Notes under the pieces: model-generated | Database searches by the model: none | Told to the model about the DNA's origin: nothing | What the model saw: the letters and a program-made list of their open reading frames with translations, nothing else | Program-made: the position numbers and the translations under genes | In this document: positions 1 to 8,747 of the stretch, in pieces | Layout of the letters: every line of letters starts with the position of its first letter | Position numbering within the stretch: position 1 is the stretch's first letter | From: DATDCV01 sp036524155 | GTDB lineage: Bacteria > Verrucomicrobiota > Verrucomicrobiia > Limisphaerales > UBA8199 | Assembly: GCA_036524155.1 (NCBI GenBank) | Contig: DATDCV010000637.1 | Location: 1 to 50,065, forward strand | Reading direction: 5' to 3' | Length of the DNA: 50,065 nt

Positions 1-107
1 CCAGAGGCGGAGAGGGGGACGCAGCACGGCCGTTCGATGTTACAGTGCGCCACTTGGTTTCTCCCTCTCCTCCACTGGAGGAGAGGGCTGGGGAGAGGAG
101 ACCGTTG
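1..107. repeat. dispersed hairpin repeat, family A, copy 1
   Basis: The core is the 11-bp inverted repeat CCCTCTCCTCC / GGAGGAGAGGG (about 63-87), followed by a GGGGAGAGGAG tail. The preceding roughly 60 bases, with a purine-rich GGCGGAGAGGGGGAC stretch, resemble the sequence upstream of the copy near 17.49 kb, so the unit is about 100 bp long and not just the hairpin. The copy may be cut by the window edge. It lies beyond the 3' end of the Crp/Fnr gene. No coding potential is apparent. Confidence 0.7.
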
Positions 108-189
108 GCTTCTTACGCAGCCTGGTTCAGGCGCCGGGAAACCCGGCCTCGGGGCATACGTGGTCTACAAAGGGCGCTAACCCCCGACA

Positions 190-909
190 CTACTCTCCCA
201 GGTGCCTTCTGAGCAGGTCCCGTAGTTTGGTTGGGCACTTCACCGTCAACGTTTTGCCCTGAACGGTCAGGAGACCTTGCTCCCTGAATTTTGCCAGCGT
301 TCGGGAAAAAGTTTCACTCACAGTTCCCAACTCGGCGGCCAACACCCGCTTGGTGGTTTTCAATTCCATCGTGACCGGCTGGACCGAAGCCGGATCGGGG
401 CAGCGCTTGATGAGCCAGTTGGCAAGACGCGTTTCGACGTCCTTCAGCGTCAGATCCTCCAGTTGCGCCACCAGCACCCGGAGGTGGGTGCTCATCGAGG
501 CCAGCATCCGCAGAGCCAGCTCGGGCTGATGGCGCAGAAGCGCCAGAAAACCAGTCTTTTGAACCAGCAGCACTTGCGACGGCTCCAGCGCACGGGCATC
601 CGCCGGGTACCCCGAGCTCGTCGCCAGGGCCGCCTCGGCGAACGATTCATTGGCACGGAAGATATGAATCACCTGCTCTTTTCCCGCGGAGGTAACCCGG
701 TGTATGTTGACCGCGCCACGCTGGACAACATAAAAACCCTGGGCGGGGTCGCCCTCACGGAACAAGTAATCCCCTTTGTCCAGCGACTTCACCACGGTGA
801 TGTCGGCGATGGCCGCCAGGTCCGGCGAAGAGAGCCCCGCGAAGATCTGACAACTCCGGAGGGTGTTGGCAAGCGCGGCGGCTTTGAACTGGCCCACTGT
901 GGTTGGCAT
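190..909 (-). CDS. Crp/Fnr-family transcriptional regulator
   Basis: A 239-residue regulator. An N-terminal cyclic-nucleotide-binding beta-roll (about residues 15-130, with DKGDYLFREGDPAQGFYVV) is followed by a long dimer helix and a C-terminal winged helix-turn-helix (about 165-235; recognition helix around TVSETFSRTLAKFREQGLL). There is no N-terminal cysteine cluster, so it is not an oxygen-sensing Fe-S FNR and is closer to Crp/Dnr types; the effector is unknown. I start it at the ATG at 909, because the upstream in-frame extension reads as hydrophobic non-family sequence. It is divergent from the radical SAM gene, and the 244-bp spacer holds an 11-bp perfect inverted repeat that could be its operator. 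Confidence 0.9.
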   Translation of the reverse strand: MPTTVGQFKAAALANTLRSCQIFAGLSSPDLAAIADITVVKSLDKGDYLFREGDPAQGFYVVQRGAVNIHRVTSAGKEQVIHIFRANESFAEAALATSSGYPADARALEPSQVLLVQKTGFLALLRHQPELALRMLASMSTHLRVLVAQLEDLTLKDVETRLANWLIKRCPDPASVQPVTMELKTTKRVLAAELGTVSETFSRTLAKFREQGLLTVQGKTLTVKCPTKLRDLLRRHLGE

Positions 910-1074
910 AGTATGGGTATGTTTAGCCAGTCCCGACCCGAAAAGCAAACCGCCGCAAATCAGAATCAGGGTTGCTTTTGGAGCCGCTTCCCCGCAAGGC
1001 ATCACAGCCTATGGTTTTTCGCCACAAGTCGAGGCTATCCATCAGCGAAACTAAAGCAAAGAGCCGCGCCGGGA

Positions 1075-1104
1075 CTTGCCAAAAAATGTCCAATTTTTGG
1101 CAAG
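1075..1104. promoter_or_regulatory. perfect 11-bp inverted repeat between divergent genes
   Basis: CTTGCCAAAAA (1075-1085) and TTTTTGGCAAG (1094-1104) are exact reverse complements separated by 8 bases. The element lies between the Crp/Fnr regulator on the minus strand and the radical SAM gene on the plus strand. Position and symmetry fit an operator. A terminator is less likely because no U-tract follows on either strand and both neighbours point away from it. The right half includes CCAATTTTTGGC (1090-1101), which recurs at 37345-37356 upstream of the ECF sigma gene. Confidence 0.45.
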
Positions 1105-1152
1105 GCTCGTGTAGTCGCTCCGGGAGGGTGCCCTTAGGGTTAACCTGCACTT

Positions 1153-2076
1153 GTGGACGAAATCACTGTCAATAACCTGAACCCGCCAGTCGAAGGAGCC
1201 GAACGGAAGAAAAAGACCGCGGTCCGCACCAATGGCTTTCAGGAGACGGCTTTCGGATCACCGCGCGATTTCCTCGACAACCAGTTTGTTTATGCCGTCG
1301 TTTCTGCGCGGGCGCGTGGGCTGTCGGTCGGGGTGAATCTCAGCCCGGACAAAGTGTGCAACTACAATTGCGTGTATTGCGAGGTCCACCGGAACGGGGA
1401 CCCGAGCCGGGCGTTGGACGTAGACTTGATGGCGGCGGAGCTGAGGAAGACGCTGGGTTTGGTTCGGTCGGATCGGCTGCGCGAACGTCCCTGGTATCAC
1501 ACGTTGCCCGACGAGTTGCTCCAGTTGCGGCATGTGGCTTTGAGCGGTGATGGCGAGCCCACGCTCTCCCCCAAGTTCGCCGAAGCCTTACAGGCTATTG
1601 TGCATGTTCGGGCGCTGGGTGGGTACCCCTTTTTCAAACTGGTGCTGATCACCAACGGCACCGGTTTGGATCTGCCGCATGTGCAGGAAGGGCTGAAATA
1701 CTTCACGAAGAGCGACGAAGTCTGGGCCAAGCTGGACGGCGGCACCCAAGCCTACGTCAACCGGGTGAACCGGTCGGATGTGCCGCTCGAAAAAGTGCTT
1801 TCCAACATCCTGATGCTCAGCCGCCAGCGGCCGGTCGTTATTCAGAGCCTCTTTCCGGCGCTTAATTCTGAGGAACCGCCTCTCGAGGAAATCGAGCAAT
1901 ATTCGCGGCGCCTGTTGGAACTCAAGGAAGCCGGCGCCGATATCTCTCTCGTCCAAATCTATTCAGCCACCCGGCCATCCGCGAATTCTGACTGCGGTCA
2001 TCTGCCCCTTAAAGCCCTATCCCGCATCGCGTCGATTGTCCGCCAGACGACCGGCCTGAAGGCGGAAGTGTTTTAG
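1153..2076 (+). CDS. radical SAM protein
   Basis: A 307-residue radical S-adenosylmethionine enzyme. The cluster-binding motif CNYNCVYC gives Cys69, Cys73 and Cys76 (CxxxCxxC), followed by a glycine-rich SGDGEPTLSPKF segment typical of the SAM-binding core. The arrangement resembles the COG0731 group of Fe-S oxidoreductases related to wybutosine-type enzymes, which often lack an assigned substrate. No C-terminal auxiliary cluster is visible. The start is a GTG at 1153 and is uncertain, as no good ribosome site precedes it. It stands alone, divergent from the Crp/Fnr gene, which may regulate it. Confidence 0.85.
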   Translation: MDEITVNNLNPPVEGAERKKKTAVRTNGFQETAFGSPRDFLDNQFVYAVVSARARGLSVGVNLSPDKVCNYNCVYCEVHRNGDPSRALDVDLMAAELRKTLGLVRSDRLRERPWYHTLPDELLQLRHVALSGDGEPTLSPKFAEALQAIVHVRALGGYPFFKLVLITNGTGLDLPHVQEGLKYFTKSDEVWAKLDGGTQAYVNRVNRSDVPLEKVLSNILMLSRQRPVVIQSLFPALNSEEPPLEEIEQYSRRLLELKEAGADISLVQIYSATRPSANSDCGHLPLKALSRIASIVRQTTGLKAEVF

Positions 2077-2150
2077 CCGCCGTCGCGGCGCCGGCCTCGT
2101 GACTCCGGCGGCGGCGTCTTCATTCCAACTCGGAGTCTTGAGAGGATGTT

Positions 2151-4226
2151 ATGAAGCAGCAAACCGTCTCGCTATTGTTCTCGCTCGCCGCATTTCTGCC
2201 CGGCGTCCAAGCCGACCAGGTCCTGGTGGATTTCTCAAAGTTCGAGGTGACTGAGGCGATCACCGCGGATGCTTCCGCCGGATTGATAAAATCCGGCTCC
2301 TCGGCCGTGCTCGAAGTCAAAACTGGGCATAGGGAGACCTGGCCGGGAATCACACTCAAAGCTCCGCGCGGGCACTGGGACCTCACCGCGAGTTCGGATG
2401 TCGCCGTCGAGTTGAAAAACTCCGGAACAAGCGCCGTGACGATCTTCTGTCGCGTGGACAATCCGGGCGCCGACGGCGCACAACATTGTGTGACCGATTC
2501 CGTGAACCTCGCTCCTGGCCGGACCCAAATCCTGAAAGTGGCATTAAAGCGGGCCGGTGACGATAAGCTTGGGGGCAGGCTATTCGGGATGAGGGGTTAT
2601 CCCATTCAAACGGGGGGTCCCGGCGGCGTGGACCCGGCGAGGGTGACTCAACTGCTGCTTTTTGTCAGCAAACCCGCCGAGGACCATATCTTCGAGGTCC
2701 ACGGAATACACGCGGTGGGCCAATACACACCCGCAACCGCTTCCACGGCTGATGCCGACCCGTTCTTCCCGTTTATCAACACCTTCGGACAGTACCGCCA
2801 CAAGGACTGGCCGGGTAAGATAAAGTCGGTTGCCGACCTCGTAAGCAAACGCGAGACCGAAAAGCAGGAGTTGGCCGCGCAACCGGGCCCAGCAGGCTGG
2901 GACAAATACGGCGGCTGGCTCAACGGACCAAAAGCGGAGGCCACCGGCTTCTTTCGCACGCAGAAGGTGAATGGCAAGTGGTGGCTGGTCGATCCGGACG
3001 GTCACCTGTTTTTCTCGCATGGCCTCGATTGTGTGCGAATGCTCGACACCACCCCGATCGACGAACGCGAACCCTGGTTCGAGGAATTTCCGGGCGAGGA
3101 CCCCGGCTTCGCGGAGTTCCTTTCGCGGGGTTACGCGCTCAAAGGGCACTACGCCGGGCGGTCGCCACGGTGTTTTTCATTCGCGGGAGCCAACTTGGTC
3201 CGCAAGCACGGCCCGGGCTGGAAAAACGAATACCCGAAGGTGATTCACCAGCGACTGCGGAACTGGGGGATCAATACGATTGCCAATTGGTCGGACGAAA
3301 GCATCCGTCTTCTGCGTCTGACGCCGTACACCGACACCATCGGCAGTGGCCATACAAAAATGCTCGAGGGCAGCGAAGGCTATTGGGGAAAATTTCCGGA
3401 CGTGTTCGATTCTTCGTTCGCCGACGCCCTCCGCCAGGGCATGGAATCCAGGAAAGGAAAAAGCGCGGGCGACCCCTGGTGCATCGGCTACTTCTCGGAT
3501 AATGAGATGTCCTGGGGCGACGAGCTTTCCCTCGCGCTGGCCGCGCTGAAATCGCCGCCAGAGCAAAAAGCGAAACAGGCCTTCATTGAGGATCTGAAGA
3601 ATAAGTACGGTCAGGTCGAGAAGCTGAACGGAGCGTGGAGCAGCAAGCATGCGTCGTGGGAGGCCCTGAGCCAGGACCGGCAGGCGCCTGACAAGACCAG
3701 GGCGCGCGTCGACCTCGAGGCTTTTTATACGCGGATGGCTGAGCAGTACTTCCGCACGGTTCGAGACACGATAAAAGAGGTTGCGCCGAAGCAGCTTTAC
3801 CTCGGCTGCCGGTTCGCGTGGGCAAACGCGCGCGCCGCCGCCGCCGCGGCAAAATACTGTGACGTGGTTAGCTACAACCTCTACCAGCGCAGCGTCGCCA
3901 ACTTCGAGTTCAAGGGTGGCGCGGACGTGCCGCTCATTATCGGTGAATTTCACTTCGGCGCCCTCGACCGCGGGATGTTCCACACGGGCCTGGTGCCGGT
4001 CGCCAATCAGCAAGCCCGGGCTCAGGCATACAAGGACTATGTCCAGGGTGCGTTGCGCCATCCGCAATTTGTCGGTTGCCACTGGTTTCAATACCAGGAC
4101 GAACCCGTCACCGGCCGCGTTTACGACGAGGAAAATTATCAAATTGGTTTTGTCGATGTCGCTGACACTCCGTACGCCGAGACTGTCCAGGCAAGCCGGG
4201 GAGTGGGCTACGCGCTTTATCGCTGA
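2151..4226 (+). CDS. secreted agarase-like glycoside hydrolase (GH50-like)
   Basis: A 691-residue exported enzyme. The N-terminus is a signal peptide (MKQQTVSLLFSLAAFLPGVQA). Residues about 25-190 look like a beta-sandwich carbohydrate-binding region. From about 250 a TIM-barrel catalytic domain begins with the GKWWLVDPDGHLFFSHG signature of beta-agarase-type GH50 proteins. Likely catalytic residues are Glu452 (FSDNEMSWG) as acid/base and Glu599 (LIIGEFHFG) as nucleophile. A GAGGATG sequence before the ATG supports this start. The exact substrate (agarose or another galactan) cannot be read from the sequence. It is a single gene with no transport partners nearby. Confidence 0.8.
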   Translation: MKQQTVSLLFSLAAFLPGVQADQVLVDFSKFEVTEAITADASAGLIKSGSSAVLEVKTGHRETWPGITLKAPRGHWDLTASSDVAVELKNSGTSAVTIFCRVDNPGADGAQHCVTDSVNLAPGRTQILKVALKRAGDDKLGGRLFGMRGYPIQTGGPGGVDPARVTQLLLFVSKPAEDHIFEVHGIHAVGQYTPATASTADADPFFPFINTFGQYRHKDWPGKIKSVADLVSKRETEKQELAAQPGPAGWDKYGGWLNGPKAEATGFFRTQKVNGKWWLVDPDGHLFFSHGLDCVRMLDTTPIDEREPWFEEFPGEDPGFAEFLSRGYALKGHYAGRSPRCFSFAGANLVRKHGPGWKNEYPKVIHQRLRNWGINTIANWSDESIRLLRLTPYTDTIGSGHTKMLEGSEGYWGKFPDVFDSSFADALRQGMESRKGKSAGDPWCIGYFSDNEMSWGDELSLALAALKSPPEQKAKQAFIEDLKNKYGQVEKLNGAWSSKHASWEALSQDRQAPDKTRARVDLEAFYTRMAEQYFRTVRDTIKEVAPKQLYLGCRFAWANARAAAAAAKYCDVVSYNLYQRSVANFEFKGGADVPLIIGEFHFGALDRGMFHTGLVPVANQQARAQAYKDYVQGALRHPQFVGCHWFQYQDEPVTGRVYDEENYQIGFVDVADTPYAETVQASRGVGYALYR

Positions 4227-4280
4227 GCCCTGGCCGTGATAATTTATGGACAAACAGGCGCGGGCGTGTGAGGAATTGGC

Positions 4281-4464
4281 ATGCACAACCCCGGTAATCA
4301 GTTGTTCAAGGACGTGGCATTTGTCGCCTACCCGGTAAAGGACGTGAAGGCCGCGCGCGCCTTCTACGAGGGGCCCCTCGGGTCCATTCGACTCGCCCGT
4401 CTGCCGCGGGTGCACGATCCAGGATCCGGATGGGAACGAGATCATTCTCCACGCGAAGAAGTGA
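4281..4464 (+). pseudogene. deleted VOC-family (glyoxalase/bleomycin resistance) gene
   Basis: The first 30 or so codons encode a clear VOC N-terminus (DVAFVAYPVKDVKAARAFYE). The typical VOC C-terminus appears in another frame from about 4390 to the stop at 4462-4464: DSPVCRGCTIQDP followed by DGNEIILHAKK. The middle of the domain, some 60-70 codons, is missing and the frame is changed at about 4378-4390. This is an internal deletion remnant and not a functional enzyme. It lies directly before a structured repeat. Confidence 0.75.
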
Positions 4465-4556
4465 TCAGCTCGGCCAGGAAGGCCGGGAAATGCCGCTCTG
4501 CGGGAACCGCCGCCAAAGGTCGCGTGGCAGCAGTTTTCATTATGGGATTGTGGCGC

Positions 4557-4646
4557 GGGCGTCTCGCCCACGGGTTCGGCCGGCGTCCCGCCGACCGGAG
4601 GCTAGAAGGGGCGGGGACGCCCCAGGAACTCGCGGGCGAGACGCCC
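4557..4646. repeat. nested hairpin repeat, family D
   Basis: The outer arms GGGCGTCTCGCCC (4557-4569) and GGGCGAGACGCCC (4634-4646) are exact reverse complements. Inside them GGCGTCCCGCC (4582-4592) pairs with GGCGGGGACGCC (about 4610-4621) with one bulged base. The transcript would fold into a long two-tier stem. No T-run follows, so it is not a classical terminator. It sits next to the VOC pseudogene. Confidence 0.6.
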
Positions 4647-4754
4647 TCGCTACGCCAAAGTGAGAATTGCTACGCGTGGACGGAGCGGGATTGCGAATAG
4701 GTGCCCGCTGTGCTTAACTTGGATCGGCTGCACTGTGTCGAAAAGGCTCAGGCC

Positions 4755-5075
4755 ATGTTGATCATAGAGACACTTCTGGAACTTGGCGCCCTGGGAATCC
4801 TGGGTGGCTTCTTGTGGAAGCGACATCTCGCGCGGATTGGCCGGCCGCTCAATGACCGGGGCCGGATCGGAGTCGCGCTCGACACGGCACCGCTGCGGCC
4901 GCGTATTGAGTCGGTGCGTCGGGATTACACCACGGCTTTTGGCCCGCGGCCCAAGGATGCGAACTCCAAACCCAAACTTGTGTCAATGGCGCGTAGCTTA
5001 GTGCGTCAACTCGGGTATTTCCACGACCGCACTCCCGAAGTTCAACCCGGGTCGGCGGTTGGGCACGACACCTGA
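4755..5075 (+). CDS. hypothetical protein with N-terminal hydrophobic segment
   Basis: A possible 106-residue protein starting at the ATG at 4755. Residues 1-20 are hydrophobic (MLIIETLLELGALGILGGFL), followed by WKRH, which would place the basic remainder in the cytoplasm. The rest is arginine-rich with no recognisable motif. The frame stays open further upstream, but the longer N-terminus shows no ribosome site. I do not recognise a family, and chance reading in a GC-rich spacer is a real alternative. Confidence 0.3.
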   Translation: MLIIETLLELGALGILGGFLWKRHLARIGRPLNDRGRIGVALDTAPLRPRIESVRRDYTTAFGPRPKDANSKPKLVSMARSLVRQLGYFHDRTPEVQPGSAVGHDT

Positions 5076-5225
5076 TCCGTAATCTACCCCCCGAAACACG
5101 CAGTTCAGCCTGCCGGCCAAGCCGTTCGGGCATTTGGGGGAATCTGATCGCAGCCAAACAACGACCGAGATGCACCCCCCTTCTCCGAACGCGCCATCTT
5201 AGGCTGGACACCCTCTGCGCAACTA

Positions 5226-7529
5226 ATGAGATTCTGCGCAGACAACATGATTGCCCGTGTGACCCTTGAGCTCGCTCTCCGGAAGGAGTTCGACTATCTG
5301 ATACCCCCTGGGCTGGCGGAGCAGGTCGACGTCGGCAGCCGGGTGCAGGTGCCGTTGGGCGCGCGCAAGGTCATGGGGTGCGTGACGGCTCTTGCGGAGG
5401 AGTCAGGGCAAGTGAGGTTGAAGCCGATTCTCAGAGTGATCGGCGCCAGGACCCTGGTGACACCCAACATCCTGAAGCTGGCCAGGTGGATTGGCCAGTA
5501 TTACTGCTGCGCCCCGGAGACCGCTCTTAAGGCCGTACTTCCCGACGCCGTTCGCCACGAGCAGGCCGGCTGGCGCGAGCGCCTGTTTGTCCGCGTGCTG
5601 CCATTTTCCGGTGATCTCCCCAGGTTGCCGAAGCGTCAAAAAGAGATCTTCCACATCATCGAGGAACGCCGCGAGCTGCCCTTGCAGGACTTGCTGGAAA
5701 TTGCCGACACAACCGCGGCGACGATCCGCCGCCTCGAGGACAAAGGGTTGGTCGCGGTGGCGCCACAGATCTCCGAACGCGATCCCTACGCGCTCGAACA
5801 GATCCTGCCCACGCAGCCGTTGCCGCTGAATACTCAACAGGAACGCGCGCTGAGGGCCATTACCGCTGCAATGGATGCGGGGCACCCGGGGGTTGGCAGA
5901 CCGGACACAGAACTCAGAGGGCAGGGCGCAGGGGGCAAGGGACAGCGGGTGCCTTCCGTGTTCCTCCTCCACGGGGTTACGGGCAGCGGAAAAACCGAGG
6001 TGTACCTGCAGGCTCTGGCCCATGCGTTGGAGCAGGGGAAAGGAGCAATCGTGCTGGTGCCGGAAATATCGCTGACGCCGCAAACCGTGGAGCGGTTTAA
6101 GGCCCGGTTCAGCAGCGGACCCCTCCAAACGCTGGTGGCCGTGCTGCACAGCCATCTCTCAGCCGGCGAGCGTCACGATGAGTGGCACAAAATCCGGGAA
6201 GGCCGGGCCCGAATCGCCATTGGCGCCCGCTCGGCCATTTTCGCGCCGGTGGAACCGCTCGGCCTCGTGATTGTCGATGAAGAACACGAACCCACGTACA
6301 AGCAGGAAGAGGCACCCCGGTATCACGCGCGCGACGTCGCCATTATGCGCGGCCAGATGGAGGGGGCGACGGTGGTTCTCGGCTCGGCTACGCCGTCGCT
6401 CGAGAGCTATTACAACTGCGCCAAAGGGAAATATGCGCTGCTGGAGCTGCCCGAGCGCGCCGATGACAAGAAACTGCCCGTGGTCCGCGTCGTTGATCTG
6501 CGCCAAACGTTGCGTCGCGGCAATATGATCCCGGTCTTTTCACCCCAGCTTAAGGAAGCCATCGCCCAGCGGCTCGAACGCAAGGAGCAGGTGATTTTGT
6601 TTCTAAACCGCCGCGGTTATTCAACCTCGCTGCAATGTCCTCTGTGCGGGTTTGTGGCCGGCTGTCCTAACTGCAGCGTCTCGCTCACTTACCACCGCCA
6701 GGAGCAGAAACTCCGGTGCCACGTTTGCGGGCACAGCGAGAGCGTGCCGGTGGTGTGTCCCAACGGCAATTGCCGCAACCCGCAGATCCGTTACGCCGGC
6801 CTGGGCACCCAAAAAGTGGAAGACTTGCTCCAAAAACTGTTTCCCTACGCCCGCACCGTCCGCATGGATTCCGACGCGCTCAAGCGCAAGGAAGATTACC
6901 GACGAATCCTCGGGGATTTCCGCGCCGGCAAAATCGACATTTTATTGGGGACGCAGATGATCGCCAAAGGACTGCACTTCCCCAACGTCACCCTGGTGGG
7001 AATCATCTACGCGGATCTCGCGCTGCACCAGCCGGACTTCCGCGCCGGGGAACGGACCTTCCAGCTTCTGACCCAGGTCGCCGGCCGCGCTGGCCGTGGG
7101 GATGTCGAAGGGGAGGTCTTCGTGCAGGCCTTTACTCCGTTCCACCCGGCGATTCAATTTGCCCGCCGTCACGATTACGTCGGCTTTTACGAACAGGAAC
7201 TTGAGTTTCGTCAACCGCTGAAATACCCGCCCTGGAGTCGCATCGCCTTGCTGACGCTCAAGGGGCGCAACGAGGAAAAAGTGAAATTTTCGGCTGAGTA
7301 TCTGAAACGTGAGCTTGAGAAAGTGCTGACCGGGATGAAAGATCTTGTACTGGCGGGTCCAGCGGCGGCGCCGTTGCTGCGCGCGGAAACTTACTACCGT
7401 TATCAGCTCATGCTGCGAACCCCACGGATGACAGTTCTCAGCCAAAAACTGGCCGCCCTGGCGGCGTCCCTTGCCTTTCCCGACGACGTGGCTTTGACGA
7501 TTGACATCGATCCGGCGGATTTGGGGTAG
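5226..7529 (+). CDS. priA: primosomal replication restart helicase PriA
   Basis: A 767-residue superfamily 2 helicase that reloads the replisome at stalled forks. The N-terminal 3'-OH DNA-binding domain (IARVTLELALRKEFDYLIPP) is followed by Walker A GVTGSGKT at residues 250-257, the DEEH box in VDEEHEPTYKQE, and a RAGRG motif VI. A cysteine-rich zinc-binding insert (CPLCGFVAGCPNC, then CHVCGH and a final CPNGNC) lies between the helicase lobes. Just before Walker A, residues about 218-243 form a Gly/Arg-rich insert that looks like a low-complexity DNA insertion kept in frame. The start may be this ATG or the ATG at 5247; the second matches the usual PriA N-terminus. Confidence 0.95.
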   Translation: MRFCADNMIARVTLELALRKEFDYLIPPGLAEQVDVGSRVQVPLGARKVMGCVTALAEESGQVRLKPILRVIGARTLVTPNILKLARWIGQYYCCAPETALKAVLPDAVRHEQAGWRERLFVRVLPFSGDLPRLPKRQKEIFHIIEERRELPLQDLLEIADTTAATIRRLEDKGLVAVAPQISERDPYALEQILPTQPLPLNTQQERALRAITAAMDAGHPGVGRPDTELRGQGAGGKGQRVPSVFLLHGVTGSGKTEVYLQALAHALEQGKGAIVLVPEISLTPQTVERFKARFSSGPLQTLVAVLHSHLSAGERHDEWHKIREGRARIAIGARSAIFAPVEPLGLVIVDEEHEPTYKQEEAPRYHARDVAIMRGQMEGATVVLGSATPSLESYYNCAKGKYALLELPERADDKKLPVVRVVDLRQTLRRGNMIPVFSPQLKEAIAQRLERKEQVILFLNRRGYSTSLQCPLCGFVAGCPNCSVSLTYHRQEQKLRCHVCGHSESVPVVCPNGNCRNPQIRYAGLGTQKVEDLLQKLFPYARTVRMDSDALKRKEDYRRILGDFRAGKIDILLGTQMIAKGLHFPNVTLVGIIYADLALHQPDFRAGERTFQLLTQVAGRAGRGDVEGEVFVQAFTPFHPAIQFARRHDYVGFYEQELEFRQPLKYPPWSRIALLTLKGRNEEKVKFSAEYLKRELEKVLTGMKDLVLAGPAAAPLLRAETYYRYQLMLRTPRMTVLSQKLAALAASLAFPDDVALTIDIDPADLG

Positions 7530-7546
7530 TTACCGCCGTTACCCTT

Positions 7547-7576
7547 TTAGACTTTCGCTGGCCAGTGCGGTATCTT
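7547..7576 (+). promoter_or_regulatory. putative promoter of the DUF155-like gene
   Basis: TTAGAC (7547-7552), an 18-bp spacer and TATCTT (7571-7576). The ATG at 7587 begins 10 bases after the -10 element, which leaves almost no 5' leader. Confidence 0.4.
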
Positions 7577-7586
7577 CCGGGTGTAT

Positions 7587-8747
7587 ATGGTAGCGCCCGC
7601 CGCCCAGCCTCAGATTCCGGAACGCAAGGTTACCCCTTCGAAAGCAACCACATACAGTGGCGAGGTGGTGTACATTTACGCCTACGATGTCGCCTACGAG
7701 ATGAGCCGGCAGCCGGTGCGTGAGCTGCTCGGCCAGACCGTCGCGCAGTTCGTCGTTGATTCAAGCAAGCGCAGCCCTCGACATCTCTTCTTCTATCGCC
7801 CGCAAATGGTCCGGCTGCCGCCGCTGGAACGGATTGGCCCCCATGGTCCGGTCCGAATCGAGCGCGGCATTAAGCTGCTGCCGGTCGGTGCCATCAGCAT
7901 TACCATCCGGGTGCCGTTCGAGGTGGAGCGCGTGGAAGATCTCGTGGAATATCATGATCTCCAGTTCAGCAACGGTTCGCTCCACGAGGAAGTCCGGCGC
8001 CTGGCGGAGGAAGTGCGGCGGGACCTGGCCGGGTATTATATCCGCCCGGTTTCCCAGTTGGCCGAGGAGGAGGCCTACACTGTATTTTGCCTCCAGACCC
8101 CGCTCGCCGGCGAAGACGGCGCCGGTATCAATGCCGAGCCCTGGCTGCGCGCTCATCGCCGAGCCGTCGCTTCGCTGCTGACCCAGGAACCCGACATCGA
8201 TCTCCTGTCCAAACAAGAGGCCGAAGAATCGACCGGGCGGTTCCTCAGTTATTATCAGAACGACCTGGTCGTGATCGATTGGGACGCCGCGCTGATCGTC
8301 GATGAAAAACAGAATTTCGATGAAACGCTCTATGTGATGGAACTGGCCAACCTCCAGCTTGCCGAGTTGGAGGCTTACGACCGTATCCTGGACAATTCCC
8401 TGGAGCGGGCTTACCGCGATCTCAGCGGCCGGCCCATGCGCGGCCGCAGCAGCATAATGCGGGAGTTGCGGGAGATCCGCATCGATCTCGCCCGCTTCAG
8501 CGATGAGCTCTCCAACATCACCAAGTTCTTCGGGGATTGGCACCTGGCCCGTATTTACGAGAACATCTCCGCCCGTTTTCACCTCTCTGACTGGCACCGG
8601 ACCATCGACGATAAACTCCAGACCCTCGACGATCTATACCAGTTGCTGAACCACGACCAGACGAACCGCTGGATGCTGATCCTGGAAGTCACCATCGTCC
8701 TGCTCTTTGTCATCGATTTGCTGGCGTTGTTCTTCAGGGCGCACTGA
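7587..8747 (+). CDS. RMD1/RMND1 (DUF155)-like membrane protein
   Basis: A 386-residue protein with a mixed alpha/beta N-terminal part and a long helical region ending in one C-terminal membrane helix (MLILEVTIVLLFVIDLLALFF). The C-terminal pattern, a helix around FFGDWHLARIYENIS, then DDKLQTLDDLYQLL, then a tail anchor, follows the layout of the RMD1/Sif2/RMND1 family, whose eukaryotic members are mitochondrial. VVIDWDAALIVD in the middle matches the same layout. Its bacterial function is unknown. The start could be the ATG used here or an in-frame GTG at 7581; promoter spacing favours the ATG. Confidence 0.6.
   Translation: MVAPAAQPQIPERKVTPSKATTYSGEVVYIYAYDVAYEMSRQPVRELLGQTVAQFVVDSSKRSPRHLFFYRPQMVRLPPLERIGPHGPVRIERGIKLLPVGAISITIRVPFEVERVEDLVEYHDLQFSNGSLHEEVRRLAEEVRRDLAGYYIRPVSQLAEEEAYTVFCLQTPLAGEDGAGINAEPWLRAHRRAVASLLTQEPDIDLLSKQEAEESTGRFLSYYQNDLVVIDWDAALIVDEKQNFDETLYVMELANLQLAELEAYDRILDNSLERAYRDLSGRPMRGRSSIMRELREIRIDLARFSDELSNITKFFGDWHLARIYENISARFHLSDWHRTIDDKLQTLDDLYQLLNHDQTNRWMLILEVTIVLLFVIDLLALFFRAH

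Noticed and set aside
190..909. Oxygen-sensing FNR with an iron-sulfur cluster
   Set aside because: The N-terminus has a single cysteine and no four-cysteine cluster.
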